Positions 15,928 through 23,304 of a stretch of DNA of 23,304 nt are shown piece by piece. Position 1 is the stretch's first letter. The number at the start of each line of letters is the position of its first letter. A model generated the notes under the pieces. The model did no database searches and was not told the DNA's origin. It was given only the letters and a program-made list of their open reading frames with translations. This DNA is from Cyclobacteriaceae bacterium (GTDB lineage: Bacteria > Bacteroidota > Bacteroidia > Cytophagales > Cyclobacteriaceae). The stretch lies in NCBI GenBank assembly GCA_028289505.1, contig JANQPK010000244.1, forward strand, positions 1 to 23,304. The letters run 5' to 3'. A program made the translations under genes and the position numbers.

Positions 15928-17289
15928 ATGCCTAAAGTCAAAACCACCTTTATTTGCAGTAATTGTGGAGCACGTTCCCCCAAGTGGCAGGGTAGGTGTC
16001 ATAGTTGTGGTGAGTGGAATACCTTGGTGGAGGAAGTGTTGGAACCTGTGCCATCAGTGGAACGCTGGCGTGGCCAAGAACAAAAGAAGCAACATAAACC
16101 TGTCAAACTATCACAGGTAGATCTTTCCCCACAGATAAGATTACCCACTGGAGATACTGAACTAGACCGAGTATTAGGTGGAGGTATGGTACCTGGTGCC
16201 ATGGTATTGATTGGAGGAGAGCCGGGAATTGGTAAATCTACCTTGATGCTACAGGTAGCATTAAAAACCCAAAATTTAAAAGTGCTTTACGTATCCGGGG
16301 AGGAAAGCCAGCAACAAATCAAAATGAGAGCCGATCGGATGAATTTGGATTCGGAAGACTGCTATATCCTCACTGAAACCAATATCGAGCAAATATTCCA
16401 AAAGATTTCCGAACTGTCTCCTGATCTGTTGATCGTAGATAGTATTCAAACCTTACAAACCATCCAATCTGATTCCATAGCCGGCAGTATTACACAAATT
16501 AGGGACTGCGCCAGTCAACTAATCAAATTTGCCAAAGACAGTAATGTACCGGTGTTTATGATTGGCCATATTACTAAGGAGGGGTCTTTGGCTGGGCCCA
16601 AGGTGTTAGAACATATGGTAGACACCGTGTTGCAGTTCGAAGGGGATCGTCATCTTTCCTACAGGATCTTAAGAACCTCGAAAAATCGATTTGGCCCTAC
16701 ATTTGAATTGGGAATATATGAGATGCATGAACAAGGTTTAAGAGGAGTTGAAAACCCCTCTGAAATATTGATATCACAAAGAGAGCACGATCTCAGTGGT
16801 GTGGCCATAGCTGCCAGCCTTGAGGGGCATCGCCCATTGCTGATTGAAATCCAAGCTCTGGTAAGCCCTTCCTCTTATGGGACTGCTCAAAGAAGTTCCA
16901 CCGGCTTTGACAACCGTCGCTTAAACATGTTATTGGCGGTTTTGGAAAAGCGGGCTGGTTTCAGATTGGGGACCCACGATGTTTTCTTGAACATTGCTGG
17001 CGGTCTAAGAATCGAAGATCCTGCTATTGACCTGGCGGTTGCGGTGGCAGTAGCCTCATCGTTGAACGATATGCCAGTGCCAGCTAAGTTTTGCTTTTGC
17101 GGGGAAATTGGACTGGGAGGAGAGATAAGGTCTGTCAATAGGGTTAACCAGCGATTGAAAGAGGCAGAAAAACTGGGATTTTCAAAAATGTACCTTTCGA
17201 GCTATGCATTAAAAGGGATTGGTAATACCAAGATACAGGTGAAAGGCTTTAGCCGATTAGAGGAATTGTTTGGCGATCTGTGGGGTTAG
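15928..17289 (+). CDS. radA: DNA repair protein RadA
   Basis: RecA-related branch-migration ATPase that processes recombination intermediates together with RecA. The 453-residue protein has the full family layout: a C4 zinc finger (C10, C13, C24, C27), Walker A GGEPGIGKST (97-106), Walker B LLIVDS (168-172), the RadA-specific KNRFG motif (252-256) and a C-terminal Lon-protease-like domain (about 285-453). Length is normal. The ATG at 15928 begins MPKVKTTFICSNCG, the standard N-terminus. Its stop (TAG, 17287-17289) overlaps the stop of the convergent GNAT gene by sharing the bases TTAG. Confidence 0.96.
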   Translation: MPKVKTTFICSNCGARSPKWQGRCHSCGEWNTLVEEVLEPVPSVERWRGQEQKKQHKPVKLSQVDLSPQIRLPTGDTELDRVLGGGMVPGAMVLIGGEPGIGKSTLMLQVALKTQNLKVLYVSGEESQQQIKMRADRMNLDSEDCYILTETNIEQIFQKISELSPDLLIVDSIQTLQTIQSDSIAGSITQIRDCASQLIKFAKDSNVPVFMIGHITKEGSLAGPKVLEHMVDTVLQFEGDRHLSYRILRTSKNRFGPTFELGIYEMHEQGLRGVENPSEILISQREHDLSGVAIAASLEGHRPLLIEIQALVSPSSYGTAQRSSTGFDNRRLNMLLAVLEKRAGFRLGTHDVFLNIAGGLRIEDPAIDLAVAVAVASSLNDMPVPAKFCFCGEIGLGGEIRSVNRVNQRLKEAEKLGFSKMYLSSYALKGIGNTKIQVKGFSRLEELFGDLWG

Positions 17290-17828
17290 ACTTTTAAGTC
17301 TTTTTTCATTAGATAATCATTCTGTTCTTCGTCACCCAGCTCAAAAGTATGGGAGCCAAAAACCACAAACCCCTGCTTCTGGTAGAATTTTACAGCATCT
17401 AGATTCTTTTCCCAAACTCCGAGCCACATCACCGGATACTTTCTGAGCTGGGCAAAAGCCAGGCAATTATCCAACAAGTTTTTACCGACGCCCTGTCCTT
17501 GATACTCCTTCAGCACGTAGATTCGCTCCAGTTCAACCGCATTAATGGTCTTATCATGAAATGGCTTGTTATTCTCACTCAATTTGGCGTAGCCAATATA
17601 CTGATTATCAAGCTGTGCCAACAAAAAGAAGTTGTGAGTGTCCTCAAGCTGCTCTCGGGTTGACTTAACAGAAAAGTTGGACCTCAGATATTTTTGGAAG
17701 TTTTTCTCGTTGTTGTGGGATCCATAGGTCTCGGTAAAGGTACTCCTTCCAAGCCTAGATAGTTTGGTAGTGTCGTTGGTACAGGCTACCTTGATCCGCC
17801 ACTTTTGCCCCTCAACAACGGTTTGCAT
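17286..17828 (-). CDS. GNAT N-acetyltransferase, PaiA-like
   Basis: A 180-residue GNAT-fold enzyme that would transfer acetyl from acetyl-CoA to an amine. Motif A is ERIYVLKEYQGQGVGKNLL (residues 101-119), with the pyrophosphate-binding QGQGVG. The C-terminal stretch VWEKNLDAVKFYQKQGF followed by GDEEQNDYLM resembles PaiA-type spermidine/spermine acetyltransferases, so a polyamine substrate is a reasonable guess only. It is the last gene of a - strand operon, 15 bp after the PLP-enzyme gene. It ends 4 bp inside the convergent radA. Confidence 0.85.
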   Translation of the reverse strand: MQTVVEGQKWRIKVACTNDTTKLSRLGRSTFTETYGSHNNEKNFQKYLRSNFSVKSTREQLEDTHNFFLLAQLDNQYIGYAKLSENNKPFHDKTINAVELERIYVLKEYQGQGVGKNLLDNCLAFAQLRKYPVMWLGVWEKNLDAVKFYQKQGFVVFGSHTFELGDEEQNDYLMKKDLKV

Positions 17829-17843
17829 GATCTAAATATAAAC

Positions 17844-18761
17844 TTATTTTAATTCAATGCCATACTTTTTTTCGATTCCAGCAATCCCTTGAAAACCACC
17901 GGTATGAATAGCCAACACCTTTGATGGTGTGGGGAAAAATCCTTTTTTCGCCAGGTCATATACTCCGTAGAGCATCTTACCGGTGTATATTGGGTCCAAT
18001 TGAATTTGATATTTGTGTTTAAAATTCTGTATGAACTCAATAAGTTCTGGTGATATTTTGGCATACCCCCCAAAATGATAATCTGTAACCAGACGCCAGG
18101 GGCAACGGACCTTAATATTTGCCTGTTTTAGCAAACCATTAATATCCGCCTTTAAGAATTTACCACCTTTTAGGGCTGGGAAACCCAACAAACTTTCTGT
18201 CGACTGCAGTCCTGCAAGCATACCTGCCATGGTACCTCCGGTACCACAACTGACGCACCAATAGTCAAAAACCTCATCTACTTCAGTGATCTCCTTGCAA
18301 CCTTTCAGGGCTAGGGAATTAGAACCTCCCTCAGGAATCAAATAAAAGCTTCCAAAACGTCGTTGCAGCTGGTCCAGGAATACTGGATCGGTTTTGTTTT
18401 TGTATTCTGCTCTAGTGATCGGGAGTAATTCCATTCCCCATTTTCTAGCTTGATCCAGAGTGCTGTTCAAGGGCTCAACTATACCTCCCCTTATTACTCC
18501 TATGGTCTTCAGCCCGCTGTTAGCTCCAGCAGCAGCAGTAGCATAAATGTGATTACTGAAGGCACCACCGAAGGTCAAAATGGTATCATACCCGGTTTTA
18601 ACCGCTTCAATAATGTTAAACTTTAGTTTGCGGAATTTATTTCCAGATATGGTTGGATGAATTAAGTCTTCCCGTTTTAAGTAAAGCTGGATATCTCCTT
18701 CCAAGCATTCAATGAAGCAAACAGGAGTATCTCTGGGATGATCAAATATGCTCAGTGACAT
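17844..18761 (-). CDS. PLP enzyme, ACC deaminase/D-cysteine desulfhydrase family
   Basis: A 305-residue fold-type II PLP enzyme. The lysine K42 in SGNKFRKLKFN is the expected Schiff-base residue, followed by FGGAFSNH (64-71), PEGGSNSLALKG (143-154), the phosphate loop CGTGGTMAG (172-180) and DPIYTGKMLYG with Y259. These mark the 1-aminocyclopropane-1-carboxylate deaminase/D-cysteine desulfhydrase group. In Bacteroidota the true substrate is uncertain, and desulfhydration of D-cysteine is at least as likely as ACC cleavage. The ATG lies within the end of the upstream EamA gene (20-bp overlap), implying coupling. It may act on an amino acid moved by that transporter. Confidence 0.87.
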   Translation of the reverse strand: MSLSIFDHPRDTPVCFIECLEGDIQLYLKREDLIHPTISGNKFRKLKFNIIEAVKTGYDTILTFGGAFSNHIYATAAAGANSGLKTIGVIRGGIVEPLNSTLDQARKWGMELLPITRAEYKNKTDPVFLDQLQRRFGSFYLIPEGGSNSLALKGCKEITEVDEVFDYWCVSCGTGGTMAGMLAGLQSTESLLGFPALKGGKFLKADINGLLKQANIKVRCPWRLVTDYHFGGYAKISPELIEFIQNFKHKYQIQLDPIYTGKMLYGVYDLAKKGFFPTPSKVLAIHTGGFQGIAGIEKKYGIELK

Positions 18762-19674
18762 TTTTTGGTTTTTGATAATGCTTTATACTCTGCGCTAGGG
18801 TAGTCAAAATGATGATCAGCCCTCCCCAAATGATGTTCTCATTTAGCTGTTCACCAGCCAGCCAAACCGCCCAAAGAATACCGTAAACCGGGGTTAGACA
18901 GCTTAAAATACTCACGGTACTGGTGGTGAAACTGCTTAGTGCTTGTACAAACAGGGTGTGGGCAATGGCAGTGGTCACCAGAGCTAGTAACGCTATTTTG
19001 CCCCAATTTTCCGCCGAAATATTTAATGAATAAACAAATAGTACCGGCGCCAGCAATAGGGTGCTTAAGATCAGTTGATAACACATGATCTTTGTACCAC
19101 TGTAGACCGCGATGTGTTGACGATTCATAATATTGCGAATGGCATACAGAACTGAGGAAAACAATCCCAGTAGCACCCCCTGCATGGAGGGATTAGCCAA
19201 GGAAAATTCCGGAACTATCAGGGCTACACCAACTAAGACCAGGATGGAAAAAAAAAGCTCTAGCCGGGAGTGCCTGGTGCCAAAGAATATGGGTTCCAAA
19301 ATGGCGGTAGCAATAGGATAGGTAAACAAGGATAACATGGCTAAGGCTACTCCAGCCATTTTGATGGATTGAAAATAAGTTACCCAGTGTAAGCTGAGCA
19401 GGATACTGCTTATCGCAAAATACCTATAGTCCTGCTTTCTGGGAAGGCTAACCATACCCCTTATCTTCAAATAGCTTAAAAGCAAAGCAGCAGCTAGTAA
19501 ACAGCGAAAGAAAATAGTTAACGAGGGTGGTAGTGGGATAATTTTGCCAAACAAACCCGAAGTTGACATAAAAATGAACGACAGGTTCAGCTCAATAAAC
19601 GGATAGTACTTTGAATTGCCAAACAAACTGTGAGCCCAATGAAACCTTTCAATGATAGGAAATAAGTGAGGCAA
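18742..19674 (-). CDS. EamA/DMT-superfamily transporter
   Basis: A 310-residue inner-membrane protein with about ten hydrophobic segments arranged as two EamA repeats (residues about 24-155 and 165-295). The family includes amino-acid and metabolite exporters; the substrate here is unknown. Typical elements are the N-terminal IELNLSFIF segment with SGLFGKII, and TYPIATAILEPIFFG at the end of repeat 1. The start is uncertain. The outer TTG (19674) could be part of a -7-like box TAGAGTTG, and an in-frame TTG at 19626 (residue 17) would still keep the first membrane segment. It is the first gene of the operon with the PLP enzyme and GNAT. Confidence 0.85.
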   Translation of the reverse strand: MPHLFPIIERFHWAHSLFGNSKYYPFIELNLSFIFMSTSGLFGKIIPLPPSLTIFFRCLLAAALLLSYLKIRGMVSLPRKQDYRYFAISSILLSLHWVTYFQSIKMAGVALAMLSLFTYPIATAILEPIFFGTRHSRLELFFSILVLVGVALIVPEFSLANPSMQGVLLGLFSSVLYAIRNIMNRQHIAVYSGTKIMCYQLILSTLLLAPVLFVYSLNISAENWGKIALLALVTTAIAHTLFVQALSSFTTSTVSILSCLTPVYGILWAVWLAGEQLNENIIWGGLIIILTTLAQSIKHYQKPKNVTEHI

Positions 19675-19711
19675 CTCTAAGAAACCCCACAGAAATTATA
19701 ACTTGTAGCCT

Positions 19712-20728
19712 ATGGAAGAGGAGCGGTCAATGGCAGATGAGAGTTGGTTTGTCCACCACCAGTTGGTAGTGGACCCCAATCAATCTATGCTGAGGGTCGA
19801 CCGTTTCTTAATGGATCGGCTGCCGAACATAACCAGAAACAAACTTCAGGAAGGCATTAAACAAGGATTTGTTAAGGTTAATGGCAAGGAGATCAAACCC
19901 AATTATAAAGTGCGACCGGGTGACGAAATTGTGATTGCACTACCAGAACCACCTCGTGATACTGAAGTATTGCCGGAGGATATTCCACTAAACATTGTTT
20001 TTGAGGATCAATATCTTTTGGTGGTGAACAAACCCGCAGGCATGGTGGTACATCCTGCCTATAATAACTGGACTGGTACCTTAGTAAATGCTTTGACTTT
20101 TCATTTTCAAAACCTTCCTACCATGCCAGACAATCAAGGCAGACCGGGTCTGGTTCATAGAATCGATAAGGACACCTCAGGGTTGCTGGTAATAGCCAAA
20201 ACAGATCAAGCCATGACCGGTTTGGCCAAACAGTTTTATGACCATTCGATTGAACGCACCTACACCGCTTTGGTATGGGGCGTCCCAGATCCCGAATCAG
20301 ATACCGTAAAAGTTAATTTAGGCCGTAGTCTCAAAGATCGCAGGATTACTGCACCTTTTCCAGATGGGGATCATGGGAGAAAAGCCATAACACATTACCA
20401 TACCATTAAACCCTTGAGGTATGTGAGCTTGGTTACTTGTAAACTGGAAACGGGACGTACTCATCAAATACGTGCCCACATGAAATACATTGGTCATCCG
20501 TTGTTCAACGATGCTACCTACGGTGGAGATAGAATCCTAAAAGGGACTGTTTTCTCTAAGTACAAAGCATTTGTAGAGAACTGTTTTAAAATCTTGCCCA
20601 GACAGGCTCTCCATGCTAAGAGCCTGGGATTTGTTCATCCAGTAACCGGTAAGTGGGTACACTTCGAATCAGAACTACCCAATGACTTCCAGCAGCTGAT
20701 TGATAAATGGCAAAAATACGTTCAGTAA
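19712..20728 (+). CDS. rluD: 23S rRNA pseudouridine synthase, RluD family
   Basis: Converts specific uridines of 23S rRNA to pseudouridine. In E. coli, RluD acts on 1911, 1915 and 1917 of helix 69 and supports ribosome assembly. The 338-residue protein has an N-terminal S4 RNA-binding domain (about 28-80) and the RluA-type catalytic domain with HRIDKDTSGLLV (149-160), where D152 is the catalytic Asp. Also visible are NKPAGMVVHP (106-115) and GRTHQIRAHM. The start is ATG at 19712; an ATG at 19730 (MADESW) is possible and removes six residues. Divergent from the EamA operon (37-bp gap) and convergent with the second GIN lipoprotein gene (11-bp gap). Confidence 0.93.
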   Translation: MEEERSMADESWFVHHQLVVDPNQSMLRVDRFLMDRLPNITRNKLQEGIKQGFVKVNGKEIKPNYKVRPGDEIVIALPEPPRDTEVLPEDIPLNIVFEDQYLLVVNKPAGMVVHPAYNNWTGTLVNALTFHFQNLPTMPDNQGRPGLVHRIDKDTSGLLVIAKTDQAMTGLAKQFYDHSIERTYTALVWGVPDPESDTVKVNLGRSLKDRRITAPFPDGDHGRKAITHYHTIKPLRYVSLVTCKLETGRTHQIRAHMKYIGHPLFNDATYGGDRILKGTVFSKYKAFVENCFKILPRQALHAKSLGFVHPVTGKWVHFESELPNDFQQLIDKWQKYVQ

Positions 20729-20739
20729 TGCTTAGCAGG

Positions 20740-21477
20740 TCAGTTGGCATTAAAGACCCCGCCAGATCCGGTAATCGAAGTGTTGACCTGTGGTCGGCCT
20801 TTGTAAAAAACATTTCCACTTCCACTAATCCGGACATCAAGCAAGTCCTGTGCAAGCACTTCGCAATTGCCCGAACCAGAAATGCTTATTTCTTGTACAT
20901 TGCTATCCAGATTGAATGCGCGCATATCTCCAGATCCGGATATCCTCAATTTTCCCTGGTTCACTTCACCAAACAATTCCATCAAACCGCTGCCGGTAAT
21001 TTCAGCCACAAATAATGAGGCATTAACCTCAGCGTCTATTTTACCAGATCCGGTGATGCGCAGCTCTAGCTGCAGCGATTGCCAGATATTGTCTCCAAAG
21101 ATGTCTCCTGATCCTATGTTACTCACCGCTTCAATCTCAGGAGTAGCAATATAGATGTCAATATTCGAATCGCGATAACACCCACGATAATCGATGATCA
21201 GTTCCCCGTTTACCACTCGAGTGGTGATGTCATCTAGCAGATTTTCATGAGTGGTGACCCTGAACTCCTGAAGCTGATCCTGCCGTAATATAATGTTGGC
21301 GCCAATAGTGTTGGTGACCCTATTGAAGTCCGGTAATACCCGATCCTCGGTAACCCTGTTTCCGACTCCTCTTTCGCATCCGATGCCGTCATCATCCAGG
21401 TCGATATAGCAGGATTGGATGGTGAAGGCTACTAAGGTGATGAAAGTATAGTGTAATATATTGGTTGGCTTATTCAT
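20740..21477 (-). CDS. GIN-domain (DUF2807) lipoprotein with GSG repeats
   Basis: A 245-residue predicted lipoprotein: hydrophobic signal peptide ending IQSC with lipidated C23, then an Asp-rich linker and a GIN (DUF2807) domain. The C-terminal half is a regular repeat in which I-[ST]-GSG or a close variant recurs at residues 122, 143, 162, 181, 201, 219 and 237, a spacing of 18-21. Each unit is one expected coil of a beta-helix. Cys is also present at 34, 100 and 205. The function is unknown; surface or periplasmic placement is inferred. The ATG at 21477 is chosen because the frame upstream to 21522 would push the signal peptide inward. mazG lies upstream on the same strand, 153 bp away. Confidence 0.88.
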   Translation of the reverse strand: MNKPTNILHYTFITLVAFTIQSCYIDLDDDGIGCERGVGNRVTEDRVLPDFNRVTNTIGANIILRQDQLQEFRVTTHENLLDDITTRVVNGELIIDYRGCYRDSNIDIYIATPEIEAVSNIGSGDIFGDNIWQSLQLELRITGSGKIDAEVNASLFVAEITGSGLMELFGEVNQGKLRISGSGDMRAFNLDSNVQEISISGSGNCEVLAQDLLDVRISGSGNVFYKGRPQVNTSITGSGGVFNAN

Positions 21478-21630
21478 AGTTATAGTAGTTGATTGTAATG
21501 GATACTGCAAAAGGCGGACCAATTTGAAAGATCCACCTGCTAACCGATAAGAAAGACACTAAAATTTTCTGAAGGTTTCCAGTTACCGGAAATATTTTGC
21601 ATTGAGACTTGCAGGATCAGATAGACTGGT

Positions 21631-22431
21631 TTATCGGCGCTTGGCCTGCTCCCAGTACTGATCCATTTCTGTCAGGGTGAGATCGCCGATCTTCTTACCG
21701 TCTTTTTGAATGGCAGCTTCCATGATCTTAAATCGGTCGATAAATTTTCTATTGGTTAACTCCAGCGCTTCTTCTGGGTTTATCTCTATGAATCGGGAGT
21801 AGTTGATTAAGGAAAATAGCAAGTCTCCAAACTCACTCTGTGTGGCCTCCTGGTCGCCTTGCTGGCTGGCGGTTAAAAATTCCGATAACTCTTCCTGTAC
21901 TTTTTCCCAAACCTGCTCTTTACGGTCCCAGTCGAATCCCACACCCTTGGCTTTCTCTTGAATACGCATGGCTTTTACCAGGGCAGGTAGTGACTGTGGA
22001 ACTCCGCCAAGTACCGACCTGTTCCCATTTTCTTTTAACTTAATCCGTTCCCAGTTTTGTTTGACTTCCTCCTCATCCCGAACTTTAGTGTCACCGTATA
22101 TGTGGGGGTGCCTGTTAATGAGTTTTTCAGATACGGTGTTAAGCACATCACCAATATGAAAAGCATTCTTTTCGGAGGCTATTTTAGCATAAAACACCAT
22201 ATGTAAAATAATATCTCCCAGTTCCTTCTTAATTTCTTCCAGATCATTTTCCAGTATGGCATCAGAAAGCTCATAGGTTTCTTCTATAGTTAGGTGCCTC
22301 AAACTTCGCAGTGTCTGCTTGCGGTCCCAAGGACAGTTTTCTCTTAACTCGTCCATTATGGTGAGCAAACGGTCGAAGGCCGCTAGTTTTTCACTGCGAT
22401 AAGGGTCTGAAGAAGCAGATATATCAGGCAT
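21631..22431 (-). CDS. mazG: nucleoside triphosphate pyrophosphohydrolase MazG
   Basis: Hydrolyses non-canonical and surplus NTPs to NMP plus PPi, protecting nucleotide pools and influencing ppGpp levels. The 266-residue protein has two MazG domains. The first carries the metal site EETYE (50-54) with E70/D73 in KKELGD. The second carries EELSE (180-184) with E200/D203 in SEFGD. The N-terminal hallmark CPWDRKQT (33-40) is present. I chose the ATG at 22431 (MPDISASSDPYRSEK). An earlier ATG at 22461 would add ten hydrophobic residues not expected in a cytoplasmic enzyme. It is divergent from the NqrM-like gene. Confidence 0.93.
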   Translation of the reverse strand: MPDISASSDPYRSEKLAAFDRLLTIMDELRENCPWDRKQTLRSLRHLTIEETYELSDAILENDLEEIKKELGDIILHMVFYAKIASEKNAFHIGDVLNTVSEKLINRHPHIYGDTKVRDEEEVKQNWERIKLKENGNRSVLGGVPQSLPALVKAMRIQEKAKGVGFDWDRKEQVWEKVQEELSEFLTASQQGDQEATQSEFGDLLFSLINYSRFIEINPEEALELTNRKFIDRFKIMEAAIQKDGKKIGDLTLTEMDQYWEQAKRR

Positions 22432-22482
22432 ATCAAGAAAAAACGAAACTAAAACTACCATCTGAAAGTTATCAAAATAGCT

Positions 22483-22490
22483 TAACTTTG
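22483..22490 (+). promoter_or_regulatory. -7 box for the NqrM-like gene
   Basis: TAACTTTG is a perfect TAnnTTTG match 16 bp before the ATG at 22507, giving a leader of about 10 nt. No TTTG is seen at the -33 distance. It overlaps the 14-bp palindrome at 22485-22498. Confidence 0.5.
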
Positions 22491-22498
22491 TACAAAGT
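22485..22498. repeat. 14-bp perfect palindrome at the mazG/NqrM-like boundary
   Basis: ACTTTGTACAAAGT equals its own reverse complement. It lies between the divergent mazG and NqrM-like genes and covers most of the -7 box of the latter, so it is well placed to be an operator for a dimeric regulator. A chance palindrome is possible. Confidence 0.7.
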
Positions 22499-22506
22499 AT
22501 TTGAAT

Positions 22507-22737
22507 ATGACTACCGTATTATTGGCAATTGGTATTTTAGCTTTATTCTTTATCCTGATGTCAGTGCGTCTGCTGCTGGTGAAAGGTGGAGAGTTTAAAG
22601 GTACTTGTGCCTCACAGAGTCCCTTTTTAAATAAGCAGGGAGGGACCTGTGGCTACTGCGGGAAAAATGTCAATCCAGGAGATAATTGTGCCAACCCTGA
22701 GTCTGAGGTGGAGAAGGTACTTTCCAAATTCAAATAG
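22507..22737 (+). CDS. small Cys-rich membrane protein, NqrM-like (DUF539)
   Basis: A 76-residue protein with one N-terminal membrane helix (residues about 3-27) and a short tail with four Cys: KGTCAS, GGTCGYCGK and DNCANPE. The helix followed by a (K/R)GxC motif and three more Cys resembles NqrM, the assembly factor that brings iron to the Na+-translocating NADH:quinone reductase. Bacteroidota homologues are often labelled only 'membrane or secreted protein'. The match is by pattern, so the function is tentative. The start is ATG at 22507; an in-frame TTG at 22501 just upstream is less likely. No nqr genes are in view. It is followed 78 bp later by the phosphohexomutase gene. Confidence 0.7.
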   Translation: MTTVLLAIGILALFFILMSVRLLLVKGGEFKGTCASQSPFLNKQGGTCGYCGKNVNPGDNCANPESEVEKVLSKFK

Positions 22738-22751
22738 TCCACACATCTTGC

Positions 22752-22764
22752 ACCACACGGTGGT
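22752..22764. repeat. short inverted repeat after the NqrM-like gene
   Basis: ACCAC, loop ACG, GTGGT: a perfect 5-bp stem. No U-run follows, so it is not a convincing terminator. It lies between the NqrM-like gene and the phosphohexomutase gene. Confidence 0.4.
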
Positions 22765-22815
22765 AATAAACTCCCATTTTGCCTAAATTACAGCGGTTAA
22801 ATTCAGCTATAAAAA

Positions 22816-23304
22816 GTGGCATTAATTACTTCAATTTCGGGTATTAGGGGAACTACCGGAGGGCTGCCTGGCACGGCATTAACTCCTCCGGATATTGTTA
22901 AATTCACCGCTGCCTATGCCCAGTGGTTATTACCGAGGGCAAAACAGCCCAAAGTGGTAATAGGCCGGGACGCTAGGGTTACCGGTGGATTGGTTTCCCA
23001 GTTGGTTTGTTCCACATTGCAATCAATGGGTTTTGATGTTGTGGACTTAGGGTTATCCACTACCCCTACCGTTGAAATGGCAGTCCCTATGGAGCAGGCT
23101 GCAGGCGGGATTATCATCACCGCCAGCCATAATCCGGCCGAATGGAATGCACTCAAATTGTTGAACCATCATGGAGAGTTTTTATCCCATCAGGATGGGG
23201 AAGAAATCCTTGAGTTTGCAGAAAAAGAGGAATTCTCCTTTGCCGGGTACAAGAATCTGGGCAGTTATGATCAGGATCAATCGTATCTGCTCAAGCACAT
23301 TCAG
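22816..23304 (+). CDS. glmM: phosphoglucosamine mutase / phosphohexomutase (3' end outside window)
   Basis: N-terminal 163 codons of an alpha-D-phosphohexomutase; the frame is open to the window edge. The visible part shows the family start ISGIRGT (residues 7-13), VIGRDARVTGG (48-58) and the active-site phosphoserine S104 in TASHNPAEWNALKLL. In Bacteroidota this form (MALITSISGIRGTTGG start) is normally annotated GlmM, which converts glucosamine-6-P to glucosamine-1-P for peptidoglycan and LPS synthesis. A phosphomannomutase role cannot be excluded from this part. The start is GTG at 22816, which gives the standard N-terminus; no ATG or TTG fits better. Confidence 0.88.
   Translation, partial: MALITSISGIRGTTGGLPGTALTPPDIVKFTAAYAQWLLPRAKQPKVVIGRDARVTGGLVSQLVCSTLQSMGFDVVDLGLSTTPTVEMAVPMEQAAGGIIITASHNPAEWNALKLLNHHGEFLSHQDGEEILEFAEKEEFSFAGYKNLGSYDQDQSYLLKHIQ

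Noticed and set aside
15780..15983. 67-residue open frame on - strand before radA
   Set aside because: Overlaps the radA zinc-finger coding region and has no domain or upstream promoter signal.

Overview
The window looks like a chromosomal housekeeping segment of a Bacteroidota genome, most likely a member of Cytophagales. Three things point there. Gene starts lack Shine-Dalgarno sequences. Several promoters match the Bacteroidota -7 box TAnnTTTG; the best, at glyA, also has a -33 TTTG. Several families are typical of the phylum: GIN/DUF2807 lipoproteins, DUF3857 transglutaminases, the Bacteroidota form of TatC and a DUF6427-like membrane protein. I see no phage, insertion sequence, CRISPR array, rRNA or tRNA, and no clear sign of recent transfer.

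Layout. Positions 1-168 hold 24 units of a 7-bp tandem repeat in perfect register. It is followed by tyrA (+), short 7-bp and 8-bp repeats, and a convergent double-domain universal stress protein. Next are a GIN-domain lipoprotein (-) and a + strand run of glyA, tatC and rpiB. rpiB shares its stop codon bases with a convergent polytopic membrane protein. That protein diverges from rbfA, which is followed 2 bp later by a LolC/E-like permease, and then by a SNF2 helicase. Next comes a translationally coupled pair of exported DUF3857/transglutaminase-like proteins on the - strand. One of them keeps a plausible catalytic triad; the other has lost the Cys and His. An AT-rich divergent region of about 350 bp separates this pair from radA (+). 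A three-gene - strand operon follows: EamA transporter, ACC deaminase/D-cysteine desulfhydrase-like PLP enzyme, PaiA-like GNAT. Then come rluD (+), a second GIN lipoprotein (-), mazG (-), a small NqrM-like membrane protein (+), and the 5' part of a glmM-type phosphohexomutase that runs off the right edge.

Functional themes. Most genes are core functions: tyrosine and one-carbon synthesis, ribosome maturation (rbfA, rluD), DNA repair (radA), nucleotide sanitation (mazG), protein export (tatC), lipoprotein release and cell-wall precursor synthesis. The accessory material is mostly envelope proteins: two GIN lipoproteins, the transglutaminase pair and the DUF6427-like protein.

I do not see a convincing new multi-gene system. 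The most unusual items are the heptamer array and other short repeats flanking tyrA, the active/degenerate transglutaminase pair, the extremely tight convergent gene ends, a 14-bp palindrome at the mazG/NqrM-like boundary, and inverted repeats in the region before radA. Several apparent TTG start codons turn out to be the TTG of -7 promoter boxes, so I moved those starts downstream.
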